A stretch of 64,000 nucleotides of DNA. It comes from Calonectria ilicicola. Its lineage: Eukaryota; Ascomycota; Sordariomycetes; Hypocreales; Nectriaceae. The stretch is from positions 248,001 through 312,000 of the forward strand of contig CP085832.1 in NCBI GenBank assembly GCA_020809705.1. The letters run 5' to 3'. Both the position numbers and the translations under genes were made by a program. The notes below the pieces were generated by a model. It was not told the origin of the DNA, did not search any database, and was given only the letters and a program-made list of their open reading frames with translations. Positions 48,376-61,361 of the stretch are shown here, in pieces (the stretch's first letter is position 1; each line of letters starts with the position of its first letter).

Positions 48376-48745
48376 CGTACGGAGAGGCCACTCGGATGCC
48401 AGTCGAGATATTCCAATGATTGTTCCCGTACGAAGAAGCCACTCGGTTCTGATTCTAGACCTTGAGCCACCGTAGTATGCGTCCGAATCAGCCGCTTAGA
48501 CGCTTGTTTGGACATTGAAGTCATTGCACTTGTACGAAGAAGCCACTCGACTTGCGATAACGATCCTTGAGAGGGAGTAGTATGCATTTAGAGGGGCATT
48601 TTGCATGTCGATTCTCCAATCATGTCCCCTGGACGAAAGTACGCAAACGCTCCTCTATGGGCAGCTTGGGTCTTCAAGCCACCGTGGTATCTGTTCAAAG
48701 AAGTCATTTGAGCGGGACTTTGGATCTCTAAGCCACAGAATTTGT
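48376..48745. repeat. Degenerate tandem array, about 52-bp period
   Basis: A core of the form GTACGAAGAAGCCACTCG recurs at 48376, 48428, 48481 (degraded), 48532, 48639 (degraded) and 48693 (degraded), with steps of 52-54 bases or twice that. Between cores, a second word CTTGAGCCACCGTAGTATG recurs near 48461, 48565 and 48670. The array ends at the start of the synthetase gene. Confidence 0.7.
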
Positions 48746-48749
48746 AGAT

Positions 48750-51700
48750 ATGATCCCAAAAATACGACATGCTATTCTGACTATATATTCCATTGTGCCT
48801 GTATCTCTTGAAGCCTTCATCCCACCAACTCCGAACAACTTTGTCTCCAATCACCCTTTTCTCGCTCGAAGAGACGCCCTTTCACACAGAAGCACAATGA
48901 TTGCCAAAATCTCCGACGATGGAATTTCCACTTCTCTGGATATTGTTTACGAAATGCCACCTTCGAACATTGACCGAAATCGGATTGTCAAGCTATTGGA
49001 AGAAAACAATTTTGATATAAACCAACTATTGACTACGATATCAACGGAACAAAAGTCTTCAGTGCATTCATTACACATACTGAATGCTCTGTTGAAATGC
49101 TGTCATGACACATGTCCTACACTTGATGTCATCAAATGCTTCACTTTGATACTCAAGAATATCCCTACGGAAGCCAAAACCAACAAAAACAACGACTTGT
49201 CTCGTCTTATTGATAAAACATCAGAAACTATTAAGCAGGCTTATAATAGCCTGTCTCAGTTTATCAATGAAGATGAAAGACCAGCTCTCAGAACTCCCGA
49301 CGTGAATGAGCACATGTCGCATGCGGCCCTACGTCGCTTCGTCGATGGCTTCAAACTACCAGATGTGCAAAAAGCAAACCCGGTGGTTGCGATCGCTATT
49401 CCTAATGGACATCTACTGGGAGCTACATGTATTGCCGTAGCAACCTATTATCGTGCGGCGCCAATAAATCCAGCGGCTGGATCCGAGCAATTTCGAGCAG
49501 ATGTTTGCCAGGCCAGTGCAGACATTATTATCACTACCAAGGATGAGTATGAGAAACTCGACCTGTCAGCTTCGTGGGTGAATGAGAAGGGAATGAGAAT
49601 TTTCATCGTGGATTCGCCGCGTACCGATACCATTAATCTCCAAACCTCAGATGGACGACCTCTTCCATCTTGCGAAATCACAAGGAAATCGAACAAGGCA
49701 GACGATATTGGCTTAATATTGTTTACAAGCGGGACCTCTGGTACCAAAAAGGTTGTTCCACTAACAATCCATTCGATCATTGTTGGAGTTTCGCTTGTGA
49801 TTGACTCCTGGGGCCTCACCGCAGATGACATATGTCTGAACATGATGCCCCTGTATCACGTGTAAGTCCTACTATACTACTAACATGTATTTATTTCTTT
49901 CTCTAATTATTCTTAGCGGTGGCCTTGTGAGAAACATATTAGCCCCTATATTCTCCGGTGGATCTACTATATGTTGCTCAACATTTAGTGCGAGTGCCTT
50001 TTGGGACATTGTCGAAAGCATTCAACCCACATGGTATTATGCATCGCCATCAATGCACTCACTTATTCTTGGTGAGCATGGTCTTCGAGACATCTCAAAT
50101 AAAAGCAGCCGAATGAGACTGGTCTGCAATGCTGCTGGAGGTCTGCTTCCATCTTTGGCCTGCCAGCTGCGGGATACCTTTGACTGCGTGGTACTCCCTA
50201 GCTATGGAATGACTGAGTAAGTGCGGTCCTGGAGTGCTAAAAATTACTTTTACTTACATATCGCATTAGATGTATGCCGATCTCTACGCCTCCTCTTACC
50301 TATCAACTTGAGCGCGAAGGAACATCTGGAATCAGCACTGGTCCGGACCTCGCTATACTAGACTGGGACGAAGAGATAGTGCCACCCGACACAATAGGAC
50401 GGATCTGCGTTCGAGGGCAGCCGGTGTTCCCTGGCTACCTAAAGTCTGATGGCACCTATGACCGGTCTCCATTTAACAGAGACGGGTGGTTTGATACAGG
50501 CGATCTCGGCTACCTTGATCATGACGGATATCTATACATTACAGGGCGCAGCAAGGAAGTCATCAACCGAGGTGGGGAGATTATTTCTCCCTTTGAGGTT
50601 GAGAATTCCATCATCTCTGCTTCCAGATCTAGTGACTCTCCCATCAGTGGACGTGTCACCCAAGCTCTCGCCTTTTCCGTCCCCCACAACGTTCTTCAAG
50701 AAGTTGTAGGTGTGGTGTTAGTTACACCACGCGATGTTCCACGGGTTGATCTAAAAGCGGTACACAATGCCCTGAAGCTATCACTGCAACAGGCTAAGTG
50801 GCCTGTTCTTATAACCTATATGGATGATCTACCTAAAAACAACAACAAGGTCTTGCGGATCAAGTTGGGCCAACGACTTGGACTGCCTCCTGTTACAGAT
50901 AATACAACATATATGGAGAGACATTGGCAAGCATCATGTCCGGCTCCAGATACATCTCTGTCAGTGGAAATTCCATCCGAAATGTGCGTGGTAGATCATG
51001 CGGCAGTCAGTGATCGTATCAATGACCTGATTCCCAATGACTACACGCTTTACAGAAACCAGAGTGAAAATGGATTTGAGATAGTTTTGGCACCCGTATC
51101 TTCTGGGTTGCCTGCAATGCCAGCTCATAATTTGGACCAGATACGAGAACAACTTGTCTCATCAGTTCACAACTACATGATCCCTAGCCAGATGTACGCC
51201 CTTCCTCGGCCAATACCTCGGACGGATGCCGGCGAGATTGACATGGAAAGACTCCAAATGGACATTAATAGCATGTTGGATGACTCATTAGATCAATTAT
51301 TCTCATCAACAGAGAGGCTCACAGCAGAAGCATTTGCCACAGTCCTCTCCATTCCGCTTCTTGATATCCCAAGAGATGTGGACTTTTTTAACCTTGGAGG
51401 GGATTCACTTGGCGCTGGTCGCCTGATGTCTATTTTAAGAAATCAATTTCAAGTTCAAATGCCAATCAGCTTGGTTTTCAGCCAGGGAACAGTCATGGCA
51501 CTCGCAGCCTATATCGACAAAATGAGTGGGCAGAGCACAGACGGTGACGGTTTGCAGCACGACACAACTACATGCACAAAGGTATATAGCTCGACAAATA
51601 TGTTTCTTATGATTATTCAGCTAGTCCCATTAGCTGTAATATATCCTCTCAGGCGGGCACTTCAATGGACAGCATTTGTGACAGCACTAGGTCACAGCCA

Positions 51701-54014
51701 CATGTTACCAACCAAAGACACCGTCGTGGGAAAGTTGGTGAACTTGGTCGTCTCCATGCTTTTGGCACGTATCTTCCTCATGATATTTGATCCTTTATTC
51801 GGTATTCTTGCCAAATGGGTCATTATTGGGCGCTTCCGAGAAGGGCTCTATCCCATGTGGGGTCCATATCACACTCGGTGGTGGCTCGTCCAGAAGATTA
51901 CAAGCATTTGCGACAGTGGAATCTTTAGCTCGACCAATGCAACTTATAACTGGTATCTACGTCTGATGGGAGCCAAGATCGGAAAGAATGTGACGATTAC
52001 TGAGGTTGGCCTCGGAGAATGGGATCTTCTGGATATTGGGGACAACAGCGTTATCACAACTGCGACCTGTAGACCATTCGCGGTTGAGAAGAATACGGCA
52101 ATGTATCTTGGGCGCATTAAAATCGGCGAGGGCTGCACGGTAGGTATGGGCTCCATAATCGCGCCAGGTACCGATATGCCGCCCCGCACCTGTCTTGGTC
52201 ACAACTCGTCCAGTTGGGAGATGCAGGATGCTGATGAGGAATACCGTCAAATGCTACCCACCAGCCGCAAAAGGTCACATTGGCTACTTCAACTTATTTT
52301 TACGGGCCCGCTATTTGTAATTGGTTGGATCTTTTCACTTGTTCCCTGGCTCGCCGGACTGCTTGGCATGGTTATAGAGCGGTCATTCGACAACACTTTG
52401 AACTCACCCGTCCGAGCGGCTCTCCATTGGTTTTCTGGAGGAGAACGAATCGGCTACCATTTTCTTGCTTTAGCTTTGAGGGTCTTATTTGCCCCATTAT
52501 TCCTCTTTGCCTTCACAGTCATCGTCAAGCTAGCGTTGGACCTCATCTTTGGAATCCTTCCATCGGTTCCGGACCAAACGCCAGGCACCGTCTCTGCGTG
52601 GAGAATGAATCTTATTCACACTTTGTGCCCACCTTCGACCCTTCGCCAGCTTACTGATGTTTTTGGTCAGCATTATGAGGCTACATCTATCGCCTTAAGA
52701 ATGTTAGGAGCCAGAGTGGGCAAGCGTGTGTACTGGCCGGGATCAGGCCCAACTGTCGGCGACTACCATCTGCTCGATGTCGGAAACGATGTTGTATTTG
52801 GATCCCGCTCCCACATCATAACTTCTGATGGGATTGGCTCGAGTCGAGTTGTCATCGAGGATGGATCAATGATTGCCGATCGTGTCTGCCTTCTTCCCGG
52901 GGTCGAGATTGGTCGCAATGTTACTATGGGATCCGGCGCCGTTACTCGTAGAGGAAAGGCATACCCACCTGGAGGCACCTACGTTGGCTCAAAGGGAGGC
53001 GACTCTATTTGCCTGACTGCGGGCAATGAAAAGCGAGAAATTAGTGCTGCCAGCCAAAAGTTACAGCACAATACCAACAAAGACACTCCAATCAGCAGCG
53101 ATGATGAATCGAACCCGGAAAAGAGCGCCAAATCACTAAATTCATCCATTACTTTGGGAAATGGCAGTCTAGAAAGTCTTTCTTCCGAGAATATGTCACC
53201 GTTTGGCCGAGCCTTCTATCTAGGACTCGCTCCCTATCATGTCCTCGGACAATTTGCCATCCTATGCTACTCGGCCTTTTTGGCGGTTCTTACAGCTTCG
53301 TTCTGGGATGCGCCAAATCTTTCATCTGTTGTCCTCATTGACTTCCTCATCAAACGATTCCTTCCGGGAAATTTGAGTGTCGGATACGATGTACTCGCTA
53401 TTTTTGTAGGGTCACTGGTATTTATTGCCATCTTCACGACGATCCAAGCTGTTTTTGCTTCGGGTATCGTAATTGGCTCTAAATGGTTACTTCTTGGTCG
53501 CCGAATGCCAGGAAACTATGATTGGGATAAGTCATCCTACTGCCAGCGATGGCAGGTTTTCCTTGGTATCGAACGACTAAGGCGGCGCTGCTACCAGGGA
53601 ACTGGAATTATCGGTCTCCTAACAGGCACCAACTGGATTGTACTGTACTTCCGCGCCCTAGGAGCCAAGATCGGTAAAGATTGTGCTCTTTTTGCGAATG
53701 GCTCACCAAGCCTCATCTTCACTGAGCCTGATTTAATCACGCTTGGAGACCGAGTTGCCATAGATGACGCCAGTGTTGTTGCGCATATCAACTCTCGGGG
53801 GAAGTTCGACTTGAACCAACTAGAAATCGGTGATGGGTGCGTCCTCCGCTCGGGTAGCAGACTACTTAGTGGCGCAGTCATGCTCAAAGACAGCTGCTTA
53901 TTGGAGCATACACTGATCATGGGTGGCGATGTTATCGGGGAATCTACAACTATGCAAGGATGGCCAGCTGAGCAATTCAGTGGATCAAGGGTGAAGCTAA
54001 ATGGAAAGGCGTAA
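48750..54014 (+). CDS. Pls-like single-module synthetase: adenylation, carrier, six membrane segments, three hexapeptide domains
   Basis: Exons 48750-49861, 49917-50216 and 50270-54014 encode 1718 residues; a start at 48897 would give 1669. The adenylation domain (about 160-700) has TSGTSGTKK (A3), YGMTE (A5), WFDTGDLG (A7), GRSKEVINRGGE (A8) and an NNNKVLRIKLG Lys motif (A10). A second A10-like end with Glu in place of Lys (DAGEID) follows, then a carrier domain with GGDSL near 849. Six hydrophobic segments come in pairs, and each pair is followed by a left-handed beta-helix domain: about 1037-1115, 1283-1378 and 1601-1705. This matches bacterial epsilon-poly-L-lysine synthetase, which activates an amino acid, loads it on the carrier and polymerises it at the membrane. 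The monomer cannot be read here. Confidence 0.88.
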
Positions 54015-54460
54015 TGGTGTGGATGTACTTATAGTATCGCTGTCTTGGCCATCTCGTTTTTAGCGGTTACCAATTAAGCCATGATCATCTGTTCTTCTTT
54101 ACTATGTTTTATTTTACAATTCTAGCAAGACTTTTGTATAGGGAAAGAGAAAAAAATAATTCGTTTTTATTTCTTTTTTAAAAAAGCCAACAGAAGTTCA
54201 ATACAGGCATGCATTAGAGGATGTTTATTATGAAGTAGTTAGTTTGCACAAGATAGAATATTTTTATTCAGCTATGAAACTGTCTCCGTGACCTAGAGCG
54301 GGACTAATCAAACACGATTTTTGTACACGACTTTTGTGACACGATTTCGACAAAATAGGGTATAACAATTGGTTGGGAAACAGAATGAACCCAGTGGCTG
54401 TTCATAAAACTCATAACAAAATCATTGTCTTTCACATTAGACATACAGGGTATAATAACA
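54015..54460. other. Spacer between convergent synthetase and regulator genes
   Basis: 446 bp, AT-rich, holding both 3' untranslated regions. AATAAA-like words are present (AAAAAATAAT near 54150), but no poly(A) signal can be assigned with certainty. Confidence 0.5.
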
Positions 54461-57399
54461 TTACGATTTGACACTGAGTGCTGCCCTTCCTAGATCCTGG
54501 AGCAACTGCTTCAGGTTTTTCAACAAAGGTGGCGAGGAATCGACTTGAAGACTACAAGGGAAGTTATTGTGCAATATCTCAAGAACCGCGGCTATAACAG
54601 CCTCTTGAGATGAGAGGGGAACGGCAGTTGTGGTGGTGGTGTCGCTTGGTTGGGGATAGGAAATACTTGGGATACCTTTTCCGAGGGTGATGAATCGCTG
54701 TACCTCTGGACATTCGGGGCCATCGAGGCATACTCCATTATGAATGGGTTCTTGTAGAGGCACGTCTGGTTGCATGCCGCCAGCTAGAGACATGATGCCG
54801 TAAGCCCAGAGGGCAAGACTCGCGTGGTAAACAGCAATGGCAAAAAAGCCGCGTATCTGTTTTGTTCCGAGCTTTCTTGCGGCTCGGATGACTTGACCAG
54901 CGTGCCAAATGGCTTGCCTCGATTCTGAACCGTCAACCCACGCTTGGAGAGAAGGTAGGACTCGACGGGCGTCTTCGATGTCCCCTTTCCCAGCGAAGAA
55001 CTCGATTTCTTCTAGGGACATGTGGAGATACATGTGGAGAAGTTCCAGTAACAAAATAGTTTCTGGACAAGGTGGCTCCGCGCTTGCTAACATATTCATG
55101 CGGAAGTTATGGAGCGCTTTCAAAAGATCTTGATGGCGAAGTGTGTTGGCCGGGTCAGAGTAACCCGGCTTCTTGAGAGCTGATACCATTTGAGAATGTT
55201 GCCAGATCATGCCCCAGATTCCACTCAGGATAACTAGTCGAAACAGCTGAACATCGCAATCCTCTGGAATTTCGATTGGGTCACGCAAAAAGTCGACAAG
55301 ATTAAGGTGTCTGCTGGAGAGTCTTGGTCTGCTGAGGTAAATCGTCTTCCATTGCTCAGCGTCTTCTGCTTGCCACAGCTCTTGTGACTCCGGTAATGGA
55401 ATGGAAATCTCAGCAAAAGATAGAATTGGGTTTGTTAATAGAGCCATGCTTGTTTGGGCGTCGAGGACGAAAGCATGGTAAGCAAGTCGTTTATAACTCT
55501 CTTGCTCTACCCATTCCAGCCACTTTTTGTGGAGTGCCTTGCCGGTGTCTTGGGGGAAAGGGACTGGAGCTGGCACATTTGATCGACGAAATCTTCCACT
55601 TCGCCTTAATATCTGTTCCAAAATTAGCAACGACCGTGGTCAGATTCAAAATACCATACCGTGTATAGGACTTGTGGGTGACTCTCAGCAATCTCTGTCT
55701 TTCTTTTGATACCGCTCCACAAACCAACCTCAATTTCACACATAAAAGCCTGCACTGGCCACAAGTAGCGAGTTCTCGCATTCGCCTCCTCGAATAAGGC
55801 AGGGAGCCGAATACGCACGGCCTCTTGGATTGCGAAACCAAGCTTTTGGACAGAAATGATGTCTGAGAACACGGCTCCTGTGGCTACAAGTGCACCTAAA
55901 AGTTCTGGCTTCAATTCATTAGGTCGAAATGAGGGTATGTGAACAAAGGAGTCAATCTGGCGACGGTGTTGGATGAAGAAACCTTGCAACAAGTCATCAA
56001 GAACTTCTGGCGTGGGAAAAGTCTTGATGGCAAAATGTGACTTTCCGAGGCGACAATTGTTTAGTATCATGCCTAAGAACTTATCCCTTGTAGGCCTGCT
56101 CAATCTTTCCCGTAGGCAATACTCGTCCTTTGGTGATTGCGCCTCGGGTGAGTCATGTTCAGGGCCAAGTGCGGAAAGGTTCTCGAGCTCTGTTGCGATT
56201 GAGTCTTCTTGTCTCGGCTCCCAAACACTTAGAGATGATCTTTTATAGGCTTCTGCTCCGAGTGCAACATGCTTCCTAGGATTGTCGTCACTCAAAGCGT
56301 CCAGGGCTTGGGCAAACATTGGCGGTTGGTTGATGTCAAGAGAATGTGGGTCGCTGCAAAGTTGATCGATGAAGCCGAAATCGGCGTCATTGAAGTCGAA
56401 TCCCGCTTCGATAGTGAAATCAAGGAGGCCTCGAGTTCCAAAGCCGGCATTTGCGTCAGCCCACGTTGATGGCGAGAAGGAAAATGAGCCGTCGGGAAGA
56501 CTGGGTGTCATGACACCCTTGAGGAATCCGGACATGTGGTGTTCTTGGAAGTCAAACGGCGAGGTTGAAGGAAGCTGGAGAGGTGCTGAGGATTGCGCTA
56601 TTGGATTAAAAATATCAGCAAAATTGTGACATGTAGTAGAACAGCCACGGGGTTGTCAGACCTCTGACCATTGACGTTGGGGTTGGAAGCGTCGCAACCT
56701 GTTCCATGGATTCGACAGCCATTCCAATGCCCGCCAGGTCGTTACTCGCTGGTGGTGCTATTGGCGACGTATCATTTTCTGGTCAACGTTAATCATGCTC
56801 TCTGAGGGTTCAATCGATGGAGATATGTTCATTCAGTCAGAAGAGGGAACTCACCAGACTGAGACGCCTCGCTCCTGGAGACTTTGATGGTCTCGCGCTG
56901 CTCAAATGTGCATGTGATACCCCTCTGCATACACCTCCCACAGGGCTTTTCGTCATCGCATTTGAGCTTCGCCGTTGCGCATGGCTTGCAAGCTTGGGAG
57001 ACTCTGAGGGATTGGTGGTGGTGGCGTCTTAACCGCTTGCCGGACTTTTCTTCTCCCTCATGGCACGCAGAGTGCCGTTTCAGAAGATCACTTGGAGAGC
57101 TGTTAGGGACAGAAATTTCGCAAGTAAAATGGGGCAAGCATGGTGCACATACGGACGGCCAAACGTCTTGTTACATGTTTGGCACTGAAAAGGTCGCTCC
57201 TGAAGATCTAGACATTTTTTTTAGTTGGCATATCTCCGCGGTTGAGCAGAATAAACTGACGACTTCGAACGTGGCGCGCCAAATGGTCGACTCGCGTAAA
57301 TGTGCGCTGGCACGCCGAGCATTGAAAGAGGCCCTGGCCAGGGGGCTTTGTTGGCTGTTGAGGAGATGTCTCCATCGTGTCCGTCATTGTTCCTTTCAA
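54461..57399 (-). CDS. Transcription factor with two C2H2 fingers plus Zn2Cys6 cluster and fungal-TF domain
   Basis: Exons 57399-57261, 57207-57153, 57099-56855, 56778-56662, 56597-55660 and 55612-54461 encode 881 residues. Finger 1 (FQCSACQRTFTRVDHLARHVRSH) spans the first intron. Finger 2 (FQCQTCNKTFGR..DLLKRHSACH) spans the second. A complete Zn2Cys6 motif follows (ACKPCATAKLKCDDEKPCGRCMQRGITC). The middle and C-terminal parts are the fungal-specific regulatory domain (middle homology region). Such dual-DNA-binding proteins act in the nucleus and often control local metabolic genes. The gene converges on the Pls-like synthetase with 446 bp between stops, so pathway control is a reasonable inference but not proven. 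Confidence 0.87.
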
Positions 57400-59705
57400 T
57401 ACGGCCGGCGATATGAATCTAAGTCTGAGGTCAAGGTGACGGCAAAAAGCTCATCATTCTCGGGTGTTACGGTAATGACGGCACAAAGTTGGATAGAGTA
57501 GACTTTGTATGTGAACGAAGAGGCAGATCCACAAACCCCATCTCTGGTGCCCCGTGCCCTCCCCGCATTCCGTTTTTCGGCTGACTTGTCAGATGGAGCA
57601 TGGCTGCCCCGGTTCCCATGAGATTCTGCGGGGTTTACGGCCACCGAAGGCGTCCAACTAGCGCCTGAGCAATCCCTTCACCGGCGTCTCTTGTTTTAGT
57701 GTGCCCTGGTGCCCTCGCCACAAACGGCCCCCCGGCAAGCTTGACAAAATCGACGGCACTTGCAACCCAATGTCACCGGCTCTCGAGAGTAGCCCTGTCA
57801 CCGCTCGGAGACAGGGCAGGATTGTGGAAATCACAGTACCCGAATGGCTTGTTGAGCGGCACAGATGCCGTAGCAGTAACACAGCGATGGAGACATCTCA
57901 ACCTCTTGGCTTAGGGGTCCGAGACGATCTACCCGCCTGGCATCTCAATGGGTCCCTGGTCGCCTTGACTGCATTCACCATGCTAGTGTGATGGTCCTGG
58001 GTTACCTTGTGCAAATGTAAGGGATTTCCCGGCCCTGAATGGCCAAATGAGAGTCCGAGGGCGGGTCGCGGATGTTGGTGGCATGCTGTTAGTCAAAATC
58101 CACGCGTCCCCTTCCCCATGGGGAGCGCAGGAAGTCTGTCTCCTGCATGGAAATGATTCAGCTTCAAGGTTGAATTAGGAAGTAATATTTTCTTATTTCA
58201 TCCTCGTGCAGTTGTTTGCGTGGTCACAGCGTGCACGGGACGGAATGTCACGGTTACACAAGTAATGGACCTCGGCGATGATCTTGCCACGAATACGGAT
58301 TGAATGAGAAGGATATCATCTATGTGAAGCAAAACACCCTCCCACCGCTTGTTGATGTCTTGCAAAGTGACATAATCATATCATGATGCGAACTACTTTG
58401 GAGAGTCTTCCGAAGACTCCGTAAATGACCTTGATGGATTGAGTAGGTGATAGATAACCTCTAGATTTGCCATCTTTTCACATCTTGAATCATAGATGAA
58501 CAGGGATAAAACAACATGGGGAGGATTCAGTATCCCTGGTAGATATTTTGAGACCGTGCATTTATTTCATCATGAAATGACTAAGTCAGCACCCTTGTGT
58601 CAGCTCAAGGGGAGGTCAAGATTCATCAGATTTGGCTGGGCATGATCTCTTACCCTAGACCAATGTTGAAGCATCTTGGTTGACCAAGAGATATTTTGCT
58701 CGTGTTGCACATTGAACTAGTTGAAATTAAAAAGAAAATCTTGTCATGACTGTCTCCTTTCTTCACGATCGAGAACTCATGTTAGGTCTGCAGTAAGTCG
58801 TGCCTTAAAGCCGAATTTTACTGCCTTGCTAAACCCCCTCCTACCCCTCACCCCTCACCTTAAAATCCAGCTCAAAATGAAGAGTCAGTCACTGGTCCGT
58901 CGCAGACTTGTTCAGGGTGTGTGCCACAACTGGACAGCAGGTGACGGGATGTGGGATGTGGGAGGCGGGACCACCCCCACATTCCCGCGCCTCTCACAAC
59001 CGAAACCCCCTGTCAACAACAAGTGTGTGCCCTAGTGCGGAATGAAGTGAAGAAGATGAGAGCACACACGGGGCGAAAGTCTAATAGTATCTAGGGAATG
59101 CGAGTTGGAAGGTAGGCTACGGCCTTGTGAACTACAAGCGTCTATGTGCAGCATCCACGCCGACTGCACCAATGCAACCGTTTCTCTACATGACAGGGCC
59201 CTTTGTTTTGCGAGCGGAATGATGCCTTGTTCAGAAAAAAAAATCGCCACTTGTGTCGTAGTCAACGGTACCCTAGCCCGCCATAGTACGGAGTATGTAG
59301 GAAGTGATATAGGCACACTGGTTGGTTACAGGGGACTGGATCCGTTACAACAATGGCCGGGGCTGGGATGTGGGCGGCTGGGTGGCACGTACATGCACGC
59401 TACGCCGTACCAGACTACGTTTTGGAGAAACTACAGACAGTCATTGGTTTTGCAAATTGCAACACTGGCAATTTCTAGCAATTATGCAGTAAGGACTGGG
59501 AAAATTAATCAAGCTGCGGTCTCAAAGGAGTGGACGTTGTCAACAACAGACAACAAAGCCAAGGACAAAAAAAGCGGAAAAGACAGAAAAAAACAAGAGC
59601 AAAAAACAACAAAAACAAACCAGGACCACAATAGTCTGGCTAACTAAAACAGGATTATGTGTATAATAAAACAAAGTCTATCACAACGATAAACATGATG
59701 GGGAA
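57400..59705. other. Intergenic, promoter of the regulator
   Basis: About 2.3 kb without a supported gene. Open frames here, including 59105-59647 forward, lack a domain or coding bias. It contains the upstream region of the regulator and the 3' region of the oxidase gene. Confidence 0.4.
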
Positions 59706-61361
59706 TCAAATCTTGGGGGTCGCGTGCCACTCGTTCTCGTTGCTCAAACCTTGCACGCCGCTTTTATCATCCAGGTCCAGGTATCCTGCGACCACGCCCT
59801 TGGGGTCCCATTTCCTTCGAATATCCATGAGCTTCTTGCCTTTCTCCTCACTCCAGAACTTAGAGCTGCGGACTTGGAAGTCAGCATCTCCTAGGTAAGC
59901 ACCTTCTAGGTGCGGCTGTGCGCGCTTGTAAACGTTCTTTAGCCAAGATTGGCATCGAGCATCATCCTGCTCATTCTCCCAAATAGTGTATGTGGCAAAG
60001 TAGTGGTCAGTTTGCATGGAAAGAGCCATGTCCTTCATTGTGCCCTTGAGCACGCTGAAGCCAGAGGCAGGGCTCATGGCGTACCACAAAGCAAACGACT
60101 TTTCTGATGGTAGGGTTGTGAAGGCTGTCTCCATTACGGAAACAGCATCTGCATCGTTCTTGATGTAGCCGTTGTCAACGGCATATCTGTGTCCATTAGG
60201 GTTAGCGGCATGCTGGTCGTCGTACTCCTGGGCAAGCGATGTCTCCTTGCAGAACCAGGATATCACGTGGCCAGCGGGAGCTGTGTCGTGTGCGGGTTGC
60301 AGGGCAGCTCGCGCTCCCTCCTCGCTGTTCTGGAAAGCCACGAGAAGGACGGTGACGTGGCTACCAGTGCGGCCAGGAACGTGGCTACCGACAGCCACGA
60401 TTTCAACGCTGTTATCATATGAAGGAGTAATCTAATTATGACAGATTAGTAAAGAGATGACGCGGATATATCAATGCAAGAGGCTTACGCTGGTAATCCA
60501 CTCCAATGCCTTGCGGTAATCCTTCTTCTCATAGATGTAGGCCGAAGACCTCATGTGAGTGAACTTGGGAATTGTCTGAAGGTAGAAGCGAGTAACAAGA
60601 GCAGGGAATCCTTTTTGATGTTAGCGTCTATCCTCGAACTGTAGCATTCTGCATTCTAGTTTCGGTTTGGCTTACCGGGTCCTGAACCACGAGCGGCCCA
60701 GAAGAGATCGCTGTTCTCCTTCTCGTTACAGTGCAGCCTCCTCCCGTCGGCAGTAACCACATCGATGGCTAGCACCCGCTCACAAGCGAAACCCCAATTC
60801 TATGATTAGGTTAGCTGAATCGTCCCTCATGCAGGTAATTGTAGCAGATCTTCTCACCCTGCAGTTCCATCCCATGCCTCCCTGCAGGAGGAATCCACCG
60901 ATGGCGACATCAGGGCAGTGTCCACCGGGGAAGATGCGGTTCTTGGAGTCCAAGAGTCTGTTGAGCATTCTACCCGTTGTGCTGGGAGAAGCTTCTAGGA
61001 TGCCCGTCTTCTCATCTAGGTGGAAGTGGAAGTATTTGCCCAAGTCAATGAGGATGGCATCGTCTCGAACACTCCAGGCGGCCCAGCTGTGACCTCCAGA
61101 GCGGACGGATACGCGGCAGCCCAGCTTGTTGGCGATGCGCACAGCTTCAACAATGTGCTCCTCCTTGGTCGCTTCCACGACGGCATGGGGGAAGCGAGAG
61201 GGTCTTCTGTAGTTGAAGACGCGGCCAACGCGTGCACGCTCGTACACGACGCTGTCTTTCCAGATGATCGGAAAGGAGGGTGGCAGCTCTGCCCGGATGG
61301 AGGCAACTGTGTCGGCGCTCATGGTGCGGAGTAAAGGCTTGGTAGAGATGGGGAAATTCAA
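59706..61361 (-). CDS. Berberine-bridge-type FAD-linked oxidoreductase, four exons
   Basis: Exons 61361-60858, 60799-60676, 60610-60489 and 60431-59706 encode 491 residues; a start at 61322 would be 13 residues shorter. The PCMH-type FAD-binding part includes RSGGHSWAAW near residue 90; its His is the usual covalent FAD attachment site in this family. It continues with GGHCPDVAIGGFLLQGGMG at about 147-165. The second half holds the substrate-binding domain. The C-terminal BBE segment is recognisable (YLDLDD...NENEW) but lacks the classic YxNYxD pattern. There is no signal peptide, so a cytosolic or peroxisomal oxidase is likely. Relatives oxidise alcohols, sugars or ring systems in secondary metabolism. 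It lies divergent to the MFS exporter. Confidence 0.85.

Noticed and set aside
48273..48587. 104-residue reverse open frame within the repeat array
   Set aside because: The 52-bp period is not a multiple of three and would not conserve a reading frame; the frame is a by-product of the repeat.
48376..48745. Possible CRISPR-like array
   Set aside because: The genome is eukaryotic, and the repeats are degenerate and without unique spacers of constant length.
59105..59647. 180-residue forward open frame
   Set aside because: Ends in Lys/Gln low-complexity sequence, has no domain, and overlaps the 3' flank of the oxidase gene.
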